Counted from the first letter of the stretch, positions 25,042-37,963 are shown. The stretch: DNA of 64,000 nucleotides from Mucilaginibacter terrae (GCF_031951985.1 NZ_JAVLVU010000001.1:1054001-1118000); one strand, 5' to 3'. The notes: generated by a model not told the origin, from the sequence alone. Translations and numbers: made by a program.

Positions 25042-26163
25042 ATGAAAACAAACTTACTACGCAGCTCAAAACTTAGCTGGCTTATACTTACAAGCCTTGT
25101 TGTACTGGCATCATGCTCAAAAGACGATGAACTACCAACCGATGCAGATATTGAAAGCACTACGGGTATTTACGTGCTCAGCGAAGGCTCATTTGGTGCA
25201 GGTAACGGCGATATTGCCTACTACAATATAAAAACCGGCACGGCCGAAAAAAACTATTACAAAAAAGTAAATGGCACCGATTTAGGCGAGACACCTAACG
25301 ATTTACAACGCTATGGCAGCAAAATGTACTGTGTTGTAAGTGGCATTGATGGCCAGCCTAAATCATTTGTTGATATAATGAATATCAACACCGGTAAAAC
25401 TATTAAACGTATATCATTCAATTCGGGTAATAATGGCTATTTACCACGTTATGTTGCTTTTTATCAGGGTAAGGCTTATGTATCGCGCTATGATGGCAAA
25501 ATAAGCCGTGTCGATACCGCAAGCCTTAATATTGATGCAGAACTTGACCTTAAAGCTAATTACCTGGAAGGTGTGGCAGTAGCTAATGGCAAACTTTACG
25601 TAGCCAATTCAGATTATAAGCTTTCGGGGGTGAATAAGGTTTCGGTTGTCAATCTGAACTCATTTACAAAAACTACGGATATTACAGTAGCTCAAAACCC
25701 AACTAAAATATCGGCAGCTGCCAATGGTAATGTATATGTTATTTGCCAAGGTAATTATACCAATATACCAGCTGAAATAAACTTGATCAACAGTGTTACC
25801 GATACTAAAACATCATTAAATACTATAAAAGGCGTTGATTACGGTACATCGTTAAGTATTGCTGGCAATGGCGGGTTTATTGCCCTTACCAACACATCAA
25901 CTTTTGCATCTGAAGTTAAATCGTTTAGTGCTGTTACATCAACCGTGGGCAACAACTTAATCACTGATGGCACAAACGTAGGTTTGCTATATGGCTTAAC
26001 TTTCGACAATTTTAGTGGTGGGGCTGTGGTGACTGATGCTGTAAGCTACACCAGCACCTCGGGTAAAGCTTATTTTTATAATTACATGGGCAAAAGGCTG
26101 CTAAGTTTTGACACTGCGGTTAATCCTAAATCGGCCGTATTTGTGTATTCGTACAAAAAATAA
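25042..26163 (+). CDS. YncE-like beta-propeller lipoprotein (BtuG-like), copy 2
   Basis: The 373-residue protein has a lipobox (VLASCSKDD) and the same propeller repeats (KMYCVVSGID, KAYVSRYDGK, KLYVANSDYKL, NVYVICQGNY). It shares blade spacing and the GIYVLSEGSFG/GFYLLNEGNLN opening with the preceding gene, so the two arose by duplication and then diverged considerably. Two propellers in one operon could recognise different corrinoids or partner with one receptor in sequence. The gene follows copy 1 by 28 bases. Confidence 0.82.
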   Translation: MKTNLLRSSKLSWLILTSLVVLASCSKDDELPTDADIESTTGIYVLSEGSFGAGNGDIAYYNIKTGTAEKNYYKKVNGTDLGETPNDLQRYGSKMYCVVSGIDGQPKSFVDIMNINTGKTIKRISFNSGNNGYLPRYVAFYQGKAYVSRYDGKISRVDTASLNIDAELDLKANYLEGVAVANGKLYVANSDYKLSGVNKVSVVNLNSFTKTTDITVAQNPTKISAAANGNVYVICQGNYTNIPAEINLINSVTDTKTSLNTIKGVDYGTSLSIAGNGGFIALTNTSTFASEVKSFSAVTSTVGNNLITDGTNVGLLYGLTFDNFSGGAVVTDAVSYTSTSGKAYFYNYMGKRLLSFDTAVNPKSAVFVYSYKK

Positions 26164-26180
26164 CATTCACCTAAATAACA

Positions 26181-27083
26181 ATGAAAACTACTACTTCTAT
26201 ATATGCAAAAGTATTGCTGCTGGCTTTGGCCGGCAGCGTACTTGTTTTAAACTCGTGTACAAAAGATAATGAAGCCGAAATACACGACCCTGAGCCTATT
26301 GCACCTACACGCCCGGTAACCGGGCAAAGCAGTGCTTATGTTACGCAATTGTTTAGCTATAACCCGGCACCAGGACAATTTATAAATGACCCTATAGGCA
26401 CTGCCGACGGTGCCAAAACTATATTAAATGGCAAAACAGGCTTGGTAACTTTAGGAGCATATGGAGGGAATATTGTGTTAGGCTTTGACCATACAGTGGT
26501 TAACCAGGATGGCAAGGAAGATTTAATTGTTTACGGCAATGCAGGAAACGGAACCGCTGAACCGGGCGTTGTTTGGGTAATGCAAGACACAAATGGTAAT
26601 GGCCAACCTGACGATACCTGGTTTGAACTAACTGGTAGCGCTCAAAATCAACCAGGCTATACAAGGGCTTACTCGGTTACTTACACCCGCCCTAACCCTG
26701 CCACTGCCGATGTGCCATGGACAGACAGTAAAGGTAATTCAGGTGTAGTTAAAACCAATATTTACCATAAACAGGCCTATTACCCAACCTGGATAACAGC
26801 AAACTCTTATACCGTTACCGGTACGCTGTTACCATCAACTAATATTAATACCACCAATCCTTCTTTTATTACCAGCAACTCGTTTGCATTTGGCTATGCT
26901 GATAACACTCTTAATGGCGATAAACTTGATATAGCCAACGCCATTGATGATAAAGGCAATAAAGTAGCCTTAAAAGGAATTGACTTTGTGAAAATTCAAA
27001 CCGGCATTCAATTCAACTTGGGCTGGCTGGGCGAATTATCAACCGAGGTTAAGGGTGTGGCTGATATTAGCTTAGAGAAGTAG
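26181..27083 (+). CDS. Surface lipoprotein of the B12-uptake operon
   Basis: The 300-residue protein has a lipobox (LVLNSCTKDN) and a beta-rich body with TLGAYGGNIVLGFDHTVV, DLIVYGNAGNG, EPGVVWVMQDTNGNGQPDDTWFELTGS and NTTNPSFITSNSFAFGYADN. The Asp/Asn-rich DTNGNGQPDD segment looks like a calcium-binding loop. Related surface proteins accompany BtuG-type propellers in Bacteroidota B12 loci, so a role in corrinoid capture is likely but unproved. It is the last gene of the operon, 17 bases after the second propeller gene. Confidence 0.7.
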   Translation: MKTTTSIYAKVLLLALAGSVLVLNSCTKDNEAEIHDPEPIAPTRPVTGQSSAYVTQLFSYNPAPGQFINDPIGTADGAKTILNGKTGLVTLGAYGGNIVLGFDHTVVNQDGKEDLIVYGNAGNGTAEPGVVWVMQDTNGNGQPDDTWFELTGSAQNQPGYTRAYSVTYTRPNPATADVPWTDSKGNSGVVKTNIYHKQAYYPTWITANSYTVTGTLLPSTNINTTNPSFITSNSFAFGYADNTLNGDKLDIANAIDDKGNKVALKGIDFVKIQTGIQFNLGWLGELSTEVKGVADISLEK

Positions 27084-27105
27084 ATATAAGCAATCAAAAA
27101 ATCGT

Positions 27106-27190
27106 GTCGTCGCGAGGAGCGATAGCGACGTGGCAATCTCATCTTGCTTAATTTTGCATGGGGAGATTGCCACGCTACGCTCGCAATGAC
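27106..27190. repeat. REP-like palindrome, GGCAATCTC family, copy 1
   Basis: Arms with CGTGGCAATCTC and GAGATTGCCACG are perfectly complementary and extend outward imperfectly through GCGAGGAGCGA and TCGCAATGAC. A degenerate copy lies at 59586. Such elements are scattered between genes in Bacteroidota and resemble REP/BIME elements. Confidence 0.75.
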
Positions 27191-27205
27191 ATTGGTTACA
27201 AACTT

Positions 27206-27586
27206 TTACTCTTCCAAAACCGATAAAAAGTTACCGGCAGGATCTTTAAACCATGCTATTTTAGGGCCGCCCCCTTGAAAAATACCTTTCTTATCGGTTT
27301 TAAAATTTGGCTCGTCGTAAACTTTAAATTTTACTCCGCGTGCTGTTAAATCATCAACAGCCTTATTAATTTCTTGAACCGGAAAGTTAAGAATGGTAAA
27401 CGTTGCCGGCGAATGGTTTGGCTTAGTGTAGATAAGTATTTCACCTCCACCCTCAATATGTAAGCGCAGGGTTCCGGGCATATCAAGTTCTTCTACCTCA
27501 AGCCCTAATACTTCCCCGTAAAATTCCTTAGCCTTTTGGGTATCATCAACCGAAAACCCACTGAATGCTTTGGTGTGCTTAAACAT
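27206..27586 (-). CDS. VOC-superfamily (glyoxalase-like) protein
   Basis: The 126-residue protein consists of two beta-alpha-beta-beta-beta modules: [26 protein letters not shown] with [10 protein letters not shown], then [22 protein letters not shown] and [16 protein letters not shown]. The glutamates of GGGEILIY and FLSVLEE, with the first-module histidine, could bind metal. Substrate is unknown; members include glyoxalase I, dioxygenases and resistance proteins. It follows the DoxX gene by 26 bases on the same strand. Confidence 0.82.
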   Translation of the reverse strand: MFKHTKAFSGFSVDDTQKAKEFYGEVLGLEVEELDMPGTLRLHIEGGGEILIYTKPNHSPATFTILNFPVQEINKAVDDLTARGVKFKVYDEPNFKTDKKGIFQGGGPKIAWFKDPAGNFLSVLEE

Positions 27587-27612
27587 GATTACTCCTTTTT
27601 TTAAGTACAGTT

Positions 27613-28050
27613 TTAATTCAAACTTGAACGGTCGCCAAATATGGCCTTATCTATTGAAAAACGACCAGCCCCTCCAGCCAGAATTAACAGTGCAGTACAC
27701 AAATAGTTAGCAGCTAACTCATAAGATTTTCCGCCGGTAGGGCTAACAAACGGGTCGCCTCCCATAACTGCATGCACGTAAACAGCTACCAACATGGTAA
27801 TAGCAATTCCAATGGCGGCCAAACGGGTAAACAAGCCCAGCACCAGGGCTATACCACCAACAAATTCTGATATTGCTGCTAATGCTTGAAATAACGGCGG
27901 TATGAATGAATCGGGCCCCATCCAGCCCATAGGGGTTTGTATTTTGCCCCATCCGTGAATAATAAAAGCAATACCGAACAACAGCCTTAACAATAATATA
28001 GCTATATCAACGCTTAAGGGTAAATTGTACGGTGCAAAAAATCTTTTCAT
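27613..28050 (-). CDS. DoxX-family membrane protein
   Basis: The 145-residue protein has four hydrophobic segments: [59 protein letters not shown] and [17 protein letters not shown]. The GWGK and [15 protein letters not shown] blocks are typical of DoxX. Members are linked to thiosulfate oxidation in archaea and to oxidative-stress tolerance in bacteria. It lies between a VOC and an SRPBCC gene, all on the minus strand, which suggests a small stress or detoxification cluster. Confidence 0.85.
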   Translation of the reverse strand: MKRFFAPYNLPLSVDIAILLLRLLFGIAFIIHGWGKIQTPMGWMGPDSFIPPLFQALAAISEFVGGIALVLGLFTRLAAIGIAITMLVAVYVHAVMGGDPFVSPTGGKSYELAANYLCTALLILAGGAGRFSIDKAIFGDRSSLN

Positions 28051-28140
28051 GAACTTCTAATAAGTTGACTTTAATTACTCCTTAACATATTGTTAAGTTT
28101 AAATGTTTCAACATCATATGTATCTTAACCAAAACCAAGC

Positions 28141-28674
28141 TTATTTGTCAAATTTACCCTTAAGATTTTTAAGACCTGTATCCAGATCATTGCCGATCAT
28201 CTCCTCTATATTCATAAATAAACGCATCAAATTAGTAGGATATGGCATGCTGCTGGCAATACTCCATTTCACGGTTGTGGTGCTATTGCCATTGTCTTGG
28301 GTTTTCATAATTGCCTCAGCACGGCCTTCAAATGGCTTTATAAAATGCAAATCGTAATTAATTTGCTTATCGGGCACAATGCTTAAAATTTTTTGTTCAC
28401 CCTGCCCCACATCCTTAACGTCGCTCTCCCATGCCGATACAAAGCCCGGAGTGGCATCGGTACCGCTGTAAGTTTTCTTCATATTTGGATCCATAGATGC
28501 CCACTTACTGTATTCATCCTGATTTTTCAAATATTTTATGTAATCAAAGATTTCGGTAACCGGCTTATTAATCGTTATCTGCCTCTCTACTGTATAATCT
28601 TTAGGAACAAAAATTGCCACTACCAACAATGATGCAATAAGGCCAATAATGCCTATTAGAATTTTCTTAATCAT
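28141..28674 (-). CDS. SRPBCC-family (polyketide cyclase-like) protein
   Basis: The 177-residue protein starts with one membrane segment (ILIGIIGLIASLLVVAIFV), then a START/Bet v1-like domain: YTVERQITINKPVTEIFDYIKYLKNQDEYSKWASMDPNMKKTY, followed by strands ending in TVKWSIASSMPYPTNLMRLF and a long final helix. The fold encloses a cavity for a hydrophobic ligand. It is tethered to the membrane, unusual for a simple cyclase. It lies 90 bases upstream of DoxX on the same strand. Ligand unknown. Confidence 0.82.
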   Translation of the reverse strand: MIKKILIGIIGLIASLLVVAIFVPKDYTVERQITINKPVTEIFDYIKYLKNQDEYSKWASMDPNMKKTYSGTDATPGFVSAWESDVKDVGQGEQKILSIVPDKQINYDLHFIKPFEGRAEAIMKTQDNGNSTTTVKWSIASSMPYPTNLMRLFMNIEEMIGNDLDTGLKNLKGKFDK

Positions 28675-28869
28675 GATTTCAGGAATTAAAAAGGTTAATA
28701 TCTATGTAAAGATAAACGCATTCATCACAAAATCAATGACATGTATAAAGCAATTATATAAAATCGATATTATCATGCACGACGATAAAAGTTTATTTTA
28801 ATGGTTCTACATCATAATAATAAATCTCACTACTGCTTTTCCTAAAACATTTACAGAAATAGATACCTT

Positions 28870-28877
28870 TACCTTTG
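28870..28877 (+). promoter_or_regulatory. -7 box of hscB
   Basis: TACCTTTG fits TAnnTTTG and ends 14 bases before the ATG at 28892, giving a very short leader. Confidence 0.5.
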
Positions 28878-28891
28878 ATAAGCTTATAGCC

Positions 28892-29419
28892 ATGATTAAC
28901 TATTTTGAATTTTACGATATACCCGAGTCATTTAATTTGGATGAAGCAGCCTTAAAAAAGAAGTTTTATGCCCTAAGCAAACAATACCATCCCGACTTTT
29001 ATGCCGGTGAAGATGAAGCTAAACAACAAGAGATACTCGAAATATCAACCATCAATAACAAAGCCTACCAAACGCTCAGCAACCCGGCCAAACGCCTCGA
29101 ATATATTTTAAAGCAGCACGATTTAGTGAGTGAAGGTGCTAAACCACAGCTCCCATCCGACTTTTTAATGGAGATGATGGACCTTAACGAGCGCCTGATG
29201 GAAGCAGATGATGCCGAAAAACTTGCAGAAATCCGAGCAGAGACACTGGTCGTTGAAGATGATTTAAACACTCAGTTACAAGCGCTCACTACTGATTATG
29301 AATCACTTAATGACACAGCTAAAAATGACCGCTTAAATCACATTGCAGATATTTATTTTAGACAAAAATATTTGTTGCGAATTAAGGATAGTTTGAATAC
29401 ATTTGCATCCCGCTTCTGA
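28892..29419 (+). CDS. hscB: Fe-S cluster co-chaperone HscB
   Basis: The 175-residue protein has an N-terminal J domain (1-75) with the HPD motif at His33-Asp35 (QYHPDFY) and a C-terminal helical domain (FLMEMMDLNERLMEADDAEKLAEI) that binds the scaffold IscU. It stimulates HscA to release newly built Fe-S clusters. No hscA or iscU lies next to it; the iscS start at 63867 is far away, so the isc genes are scattered. It is immediately followed by tRNA-Leu. Confidence 0.9.
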   Translation: MINYFEFYDIPESFNLDEAALKKKFYALSKQYHPDFYAGEDEAKQQEILEISTINNKAYQTLSNPAKRLEYILKQHDLVSEGAKPQLPSDFLMEMMDLNERLMEADDAEKLAEIRAETLVVEDDLNTQLQALTTDYESLNDTAKNDRLNHIADIYFRQKYLLRIKDSLNTFASRF

Positions 29420-29436
29420 GAGGAAGTTCTGGACAG

Positions 29437-29520
29437 GCCCAGATGGCGGAATCGGTAGACGCGCTGGTCTCAAACACCTGTGGCCGCAAGGCCGTGCCGG
29501 TTCGACCCCGGCTCTGGGTA
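29437..29520 (+). tRNA. tRNA-Leu (anticodon CAA)
   Basis: The acceptor stem GCCCAGA pairs with TCTGGGT, the D arm GCGGAATCGGTAGACGC, the anticodon loop CTCAAAC (CAA), a long variable arm (TGGCCGCAAGGCC) and the T loop GGTTCGACCCC are all present. The terminal CCA is not encoded. The anticodon stem has one T-T mismatch. A strong terminator follows at 29547. Confidence 0.93.
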
Positions 29521-29546
29521 CTTATCGGACTGAAGTCTGATTTTGC

Positions 29547-29578
29547 AAAGGGTTGCTCTAAAAGAGCAACCCTTTCTC
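29547..29578 (+). terminator. Terminator after tRNA-Leu
   Basis: A perfect 13-base stem (AAAGGGTTGCTCT and complement) with a three-base loop is followed by TTTCTCTTT. Confidence 0.8.
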
Positions 29579-29668
29579 TTTAAATAATCATTTTTTAGGG
29601 ATCAAGCAAAAAACTTGTGGGAGAGTAAAAAAGTTTATTTTTTTGTGTGACAATAAATATTTACAGAC

Positions 29669-30025
29669 TTGTCCGCAGCATACGAAACACTTGTCCGCCT
29701 GATCTTACCTGAAGGCATCTTAGAATACTTTGAACTTACCGATGTCCGCTCGTCCGAGACTGGGCAATTGAATATCCATTTGGAAGAAAAGAATGTGCCG
29801 CCTTTGGGGTATGAAAAATCGCAACTGGAATCAAAAGGGTTCTTACCCGAAACGGCTATCCAGGATTTTCCAATTCGTGGACATAAGGTAGCACTTTGTA
29901 TTAAAAGACGCAGATGGGAAGTAAAAGCAAGCGGTGAAGTTATCACAAGAGACTGGGATTTAGTAAGAAAAGGAGCACGAATGACAACAGAATTCGGCAC
30001 TTTTTTAAAAGGTATATTTGGATAA
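29669..30025 (+). CDS. ISAon1-family transposase, N-terminal region protein
   Basis: This 118-residue product (with TTG at 29669 as the only plausible start; no in-frame ATG exists before a stop at 29654) has YETLVRLILPEGILEYFELTD, then KVALCIKRRRWEVKASGEVITRDW and an EFGTFLKGIFG tail. It matches the separate leading gene of ISAon1-type elements, which helps DNA binding. The end overlaps the transposase gene by eight bases in the +1 frame. The missing ATG suggests either non-ATG initiation or 5' decay. Confidence 0.75.
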   Translation: MSAAYETLVRLILPEGILEYFELTDVRSSETGQLNIHLEEKNVPPLGYEKSQLESKGFLPETAIQDFPIRGHKVALCIKRRRWEVKASGEVITRDWDLVRKGARMTTEFGTFLKGIFG

Positions 30026-31003
30026 TAACCCCATCAGTTGCCATTTATTAGGCCGTTTGTATTCCGTTGATGGTAAACAGTTACAACAGCAATACAAAGA
30101 TCACCTGAGCGACTTTCACGGCTGGGAGCAGAAAGATCATGCAGATGAATGGATGCTGTTCGAAGATAATATAGGCCCCTCGCTGAGTATAGATGAAACA
30201 GCATTAAGCAATGGCGAGCTGTATACCATCATCACTAATAAGGAAGCCAAAGGCGGTAAACGGGCTATCGTAGCGATGCTCAAAGGCACACAGGCCGAAC
30301 AGATCGCGGCGGTATTGGAACGTATCCCTGCCCGTAAGCGTAACCAGGTAAAGGAGGTAACAATGGACATGGCCTCAAACATGATCAAAGCCATCCGCCG
30401 GTGCTTTAGTAATGCCAGCCGGGTGATCGACCGTTTCCATGTGCAGAAACTGGCTTATGATGCCGTGCAGGAGGCAAGTATCAAATACCGCTGGGAAGCG
30501 CTGGAGAGCAGGAAAACCAAGCGGTAGAAGCTGCTAAAAAGAACAAACAAAGCTATCAGCCGGAAGTATTCACCAATGGTGATACGTTGAAGCAATTACT
30601 GGCACGTAGCCGCTACCTGTTATTCAAACATCCATCCAAATGGACAGCATCACAAAAACAAAGGGCAGACCTGGTCTTTCCCCGCTACCCGGAGTTATAT
30701 AAAGCGTACAACCTATCCATCCGCTTAGGACAGGTCTTTACCATCTGCAAGAACAAGCAGCAGGCATTTAAGCGGTTAGCGATCTGGTATAATGATGTAG
30801 AAAGCGCGGGTATTGATGCTTTTAAAACCGTGGCCAGATCAGTTCAAACTCATTATGAATCTATCCTGAACTTCTTTGATAACCGCAGCACAAACGCATC
30901 GGCCGAATCATTCAACGCCAAGATCAAAGCTTTCAGGGCCACTTCAAGAGGCGTTAGAGACACTACTTTCTTCCTGTTCAGACTCGCTAATATCTATGCC
31001 TGA
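30018..31003 (+). pseudogene. ISL3-type DDE transposase, interrupted by an AG duplication
   Basis: The transposase has the ISL3 catalytic residues: Asp in LSIDETALSNGELY, Asp in VTMDMASNMIKAI with DRFHVQKLAYDAV, and Glu in NASAESFNAKIKAFRA near the C-terminus. The frame breaks at GAGAG (30504-30508): removing one AG restores continuity from WEALE to QENQAVEAAKKNKQ. As written the first part stops at 30527, and the remaining part is open from about 30508 to 31003. All catalytic residues are otherwise intact, so the inactivation looks recent. Confidence 0.85.
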
Positions 31004-31152
31004 AAATGTACCCCCCCCAATAATTCGGACTGATCCATACAATGTTAAATTTATAATAGGGCATCTAATCATAATAAGATCAAACCCATCACCGTAGCAT
31101 GCAGGTTTATACACAAATGTATAGGTATAATACTATGAGAGAAAGGGTATTA

Positions 31153-31190
31153 AACGCAAAAAACCCCGCTACGAGTGAACGTACGGGGTT
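31153..31190 (-). terminator. Terminator of the rRNA operon
   Basis: AACCCCG (31162-31168) pairs with CGGGGTT (31184-31190), with further pairing inside. The A-run on the left reads as a U-tract on the minus strand, 13 bases beyond 5S. Confidence 0.85.
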
Positions 31191-31202
31191 GATTGATAAG
31201 GT

Positions 31203-31312
<110 letters not shown>

Positions 31313-31326
31313 ATATTTTTAGTTAG

Positions 31327-31420
31327 TGGTTGATTGAGTTGATTTGTTGATTGAGTTATTAGTCAGTGTATATAGTTTTTTAACTACTCACTTACTCAAC
31401 CATTCAACTACTCACCATAA
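31327..31420. repeat. Word-type imperfect palindrome in the 5S-23S spacer
   Basis: The left half is built from TTGATTGAGTT and TTGTTGATTGAGTTA words and the right half from their complements (AACTACTCACTTACTCAACC, ATTCAACTACTCACC) around GTGTATATAG. It shares vocabulary with the elements at 16858 and 34784. Confidence 0.7.
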
Positions 31421-31535
31421 CTTGACATATTATTGAAAGAAGCAACTGTTTTTTCCTGAAAAGAACTTTACAGTACTATTTTGTTTTTTGAGTTCGGTGA
31501 TGTGACCGGAAAGATCACACCACCTTATCTGTTTG

Positions 31536-34420
<2,885 letters not shown>

Positions 34421-34469
34421 CCTGTATCGCTTTTGCTCGATACGGTATGTTTTATTTAGTTCAAGTTAT

Positions 34470-34545
34470 TTCAGAGTCAGGAGTCAAGAGTCAGGAATCA
34501 AGACAATTGCTTGTCTGTATTCTTGAGTCTTTATTCTGTACTCTT
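34470..34545. repeat. Word-type palindrome (AGTCAAGAGTCAG family)
   Basis: GAGTCAGGAGTCAAGAGTC and AATCAAGACAA on the left pair imperfectly with TTGTCTGTATTCTTGAGTC and TTTATTCTGTACTC on the right, around CAATTG. It lies between 23S and tRNA-Ala. Confidence 0.7.
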
Positions 34546-34619
34546 CGTAACTGTCCTTCACTGTTGTTTTTTCAGTTTTTCAATTACTTCTTCCAATATG
34601 TCAAAGAACGTTTTGCTTT

Positions 34620-34690
34620 TAGTACTTAGTAGTGAGTACTTAGTATCAAGACCGGAGTCTTTTTACTTTATACTTGCTACTTACTACTCG
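34620..34690. repeat. Word-type palindrome (AGTACTTAGTAG family)
   Basis: AGTACTTAGTAGTGAGTAC and TTAGTATCAAGAC face GTCTTTTTACTTTATACTTG and CTACTTACTACTCG. It is the second palindrome between 23S and tRNA-Ala and uses a different word set. Confidence 0.7.
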
Positions 34691-34699
34691 TAAGCATCG

Positions 34700-34773
34700 T
34701 GGAGAATAACGGATTCGAACCGTTGACCCCCTGCGTGCAAGGCAGGTGCTCTAGCCAGCTGAGCTAATTCCCC
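34700..34773 (-). tRNA. tRNA-Ala (anticodon TGC)
   Basis: The minus strand reads GGGGAATTAGCTCAGCTGG with anticodon loop CTTGCAC (TGC), T loop GGTTCGAATCC and acceptor 3' strand ATTCTCCA. The 74-base gene lies in the 16S-23S spacer and encodes no CCA. Confidence 0.95.
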
Positions 34774-34783
34774 TTTTAAAAAA

Positions 34784-34865
34784 GTGAGTAGTTGATTTGT
34801 TGATTATGTGAGTAGTTCTTTCTTTTCAAACTACTTAACCAATAAACCATTTAACTATTCAACCC
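34784..34865. repeat. Word-type palindrome between tRNA-Ala and tRNA-Ile
   Basis: AGTGAGTAGTTGATTTGTTG and TGTGAGTAGTT on the left face AACTACTTAACC and ACCATTTAACTATTCAACC on the right. It uses the same words as the elements at 16858 and 31327. Confidence 0.7.
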
Positions 34866-34886
34866 CGCAGCTGTGCTGCGCATAGG

Positions 34887-34961
34887 TAGTCCCGAGCAGA
34901 TTTGAACTGCTGACCCCTACATTATCAGTGTAGTGCTCTAACCAAACTGAGCTACGAGACT
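34887..34961 (-). tRNA. tRNA-Ile (anticodon GAT)
   Basis: The minus strand begins AGTCTCGTAGCTCAGTTTGG, has anticodon loop CTGATAA (GAT), T loop AGTTCAAATCT and acceptor strand CGGGACTA. It is the first tRNA of the 16S-23S spacer, 75 bases long. Confidence 0.95.
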
Positions 34962-35115
34962 ATGGTTTGATGTTAGCCACTTTTCTGATATGGCTTCCTT
35001 TTTAAAGGGTTTCTCTTTTTTCTTCTTCTTTAATTTCTTAAGAAATACATGTACGTAGCAGGACTTTCTGTCTTTCCAATTGTTCCTTCAAGGCCACTTT
35101 CAGAATACTGCTCCA

Positions 35116-36639
<1,524 letters not shown>

Positions 36640-36976
36640 AAATGTTTTGTTTGTATCCAGACCCTACTTTACTTAAAAATAGAAATCTGATTATTTGTAT
36701 ATCTTTATACAGTATTCAGTAGCTATATTTGAAGGTTTCTTTTTTTGACAGAGCAGATAATTACTTATCTCTCCCGCTACGTTACATGTTACTTCTTAAA
36801 AGAACTTTGTCGTCTCACCATCCCGGTTCGACTTTATATCTGACACCATTGCGGTGTTTCGAAATCTTTGTTTGTTCGCCCTAAGGCTGTTTCAATCTTA
36901 GTTAACAATTGCTGTTAACTTTTTCTTTTTTCCCGCTCTTCTTTTCAGCCTTTCAGCTTCGTTCCGTTTGGGAGTG

Positions 36977-37008
36977 CAAAGGTAGATATTCTTTTTACTT
37001 TTCCAAAA
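36977..37008 (-). promoter_or_regulatory. rRNA operon promoter P1
   Basis: On the minus strand TACCTTTG (36977-36984) is the -7 box and TTTTGG (37003-37008) the -33 box, with an 18-base spacer. It is the promoter nearest 16S, about 340 bases upstream. Confidence 0.65.
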
Positions 37009-37111
37009 AAAAGTTTTCTTTTTTTTGGCGGCCTTTTCTTTCGAAAATAACCTTTTAAAATACCCCTGTGCCGCTTTTCAATTCTTTTCCCTTTCGTTGC
37101 GATTGGGAGTG

Positions 37112-37143
37112 CAAAGGTAGAAAAGGTTTTCATTTCTGCAAAA
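37112..37143 (-). promoter_or_regulatory. rRNA operon promoter P2
   Basis: TACCTTTG (37112-37119) and TTTTG (37139-37143) are separated by 19 bases. The sequence after the box (CACTCCCAA) is the same as in P1, so P1 and P2 are a repeated promoter unit. Confidence 0.65.
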
Positions 37144-37260
37144 TAAATCTGAAATTTATTTTGAGCCGCTTTTCTTTCTGTTTTCCTGGTGTTTATTACT
37201 AAACCTCCCCTCAAACCCCTTGCCTTTCAAATAACGCCCCGCTTTCTTTCTTGCGGGTTG

Positions 37261-37292
37261 CAAAGGTAACTATTTATTCTATTCACTAAAAC
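37261..37292 (-). promoter_or_regulatory. rRNA operon promoter P3
   Basis: TACCTTTG (37261-37268) with a weaker -33 element (GTTTTAG, 37286-37292) lies 149 bases upstream of P2. The stretch 36640-37369 holds no gene; an apparent reading frame at 36945-37214 is a by-product of this repeat. Confidence 0.55.
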
Positions 37293-37369
37293 TTTATTCA
37301 TGGTATTTTGTATCACAATCCCTAATGCCCTACGCGTCAAGATGATAAAATGGTTTGAGGTGGTAAACT

Positions 37370-37843
37370 TTATTTATGCCCTGTAAAATACCCCACAATT
37401 AAGGCAACTAAAATTAATGCCCACCATAGGTATTGGCGCATTCTTAAAGACTCAATGCTCTTTTTTAGATTAATAATTTCGGTTTGCTGTTCAAGCTTTT
37501 GATTTTGCAACTTCATATTATGTTGTTGCAACTTGGCTTGGGTACCTCCTACCTGTAAAGGCTTTTGTTGTTCAAGCTGGTAACGACGCGTAAATCCACC
37601 TTCTTTTAAAAACTTTTCGCCTTTAGGCTTTAGTATAAGTCTGTCGGGTAGTTCATATATACCATGTGCGCCTGCAACTACAACCAACTCTTCCCGCAAT
37701 AAGGCACTCACCATGGCAAAGGCCGATGCTTCATCGTAATCAAACAACTGTAGTATCTGTTCGCGGGTCAAATTATCCGGAACGCCAAAAGCCTCGAGCA
37801 TAACGTCGAGCATTTCGCATTCATATTCATTAAGATCGGTCAT
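37370..37843 (-). CDS. Hypothetical coiled-coil, tail-anchored protein
   Basis: The 157-residue protein has an N-terminal winged-helix-like part (LNEYECEMLDVMLEAFGVPDN, ASAFAMVSALLREELVVVAG), a coiled coil with many Gln residues (about 100-130, LQQHNMKLQNQKLEQQTEIINLKK) and a C-terminal membrane helix (YLWWALILVALIVGYFTG). The protein would hang from the inner membrane with its DNA-binding-like head in the cytoplasm. It is divergent from the helicase fusion gene with a 120-base gap. Function unknown. Confidence 0.65.
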   Translation of the reverse strand: MTDLNEYECEMLDVMLEAFGVPDNLTREQILQLFDYDEASAFAMVSALLREELVVVAGAHGIYELPDRLILKPKGEKFLKEGGFTRRYQLEQQKPLQVGGTQAKLQQHNMKLQNQKLEQQTEIINLKKSIESLRMRQYLWWALILVALIVGYFTGHK

Positions 37844-37963
37844 TTAACTGCAAATCTAAAAAATCTATGTAATTCAGTCAATCATGGGCATGCCTTACAA
37901 TTTACAACAATTTTTATTAGGTTTACTTTAGCTAAACCTCTTATCAACTCAAAGTTATCCAAT

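Larger units (their letters stand above)
29669..31003 (+). mobile_element. Decayed ISL3/ISAon1-type insertion sequence
   Basis: The element spans a short leading gene and a longer DDE transposase gene between tRNA-Leu and the rRNA operon. No terminal inverted repeats or target duplication could be recognised around 29600 or 31004-31030, and the first gene lacks an ATG, so the ends may be eroded. A C8 run at 31010 lies close behind the transposase stop and could mark the right end. The transposase is interrupted by a frameshift, so the copy is probably immobile. Confidence 0.8.

Noticed and set aside
29999..30025. Programmed -1 frameshift at TTTTTTAAAA between the two insertion-sequence genes
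   Set aside because: The second frame is +1 relative to the first and is closed by a stop at 30006, so a -1 slip on this run would not enter it; separate initiation is more likely.
36945..37214. An 89-codon frame with lysine-rich repeats upstream of 16S
   Set aside because: It is produced by the repeated promoter unit and A/T runs; the -7 boxes fall inside it.
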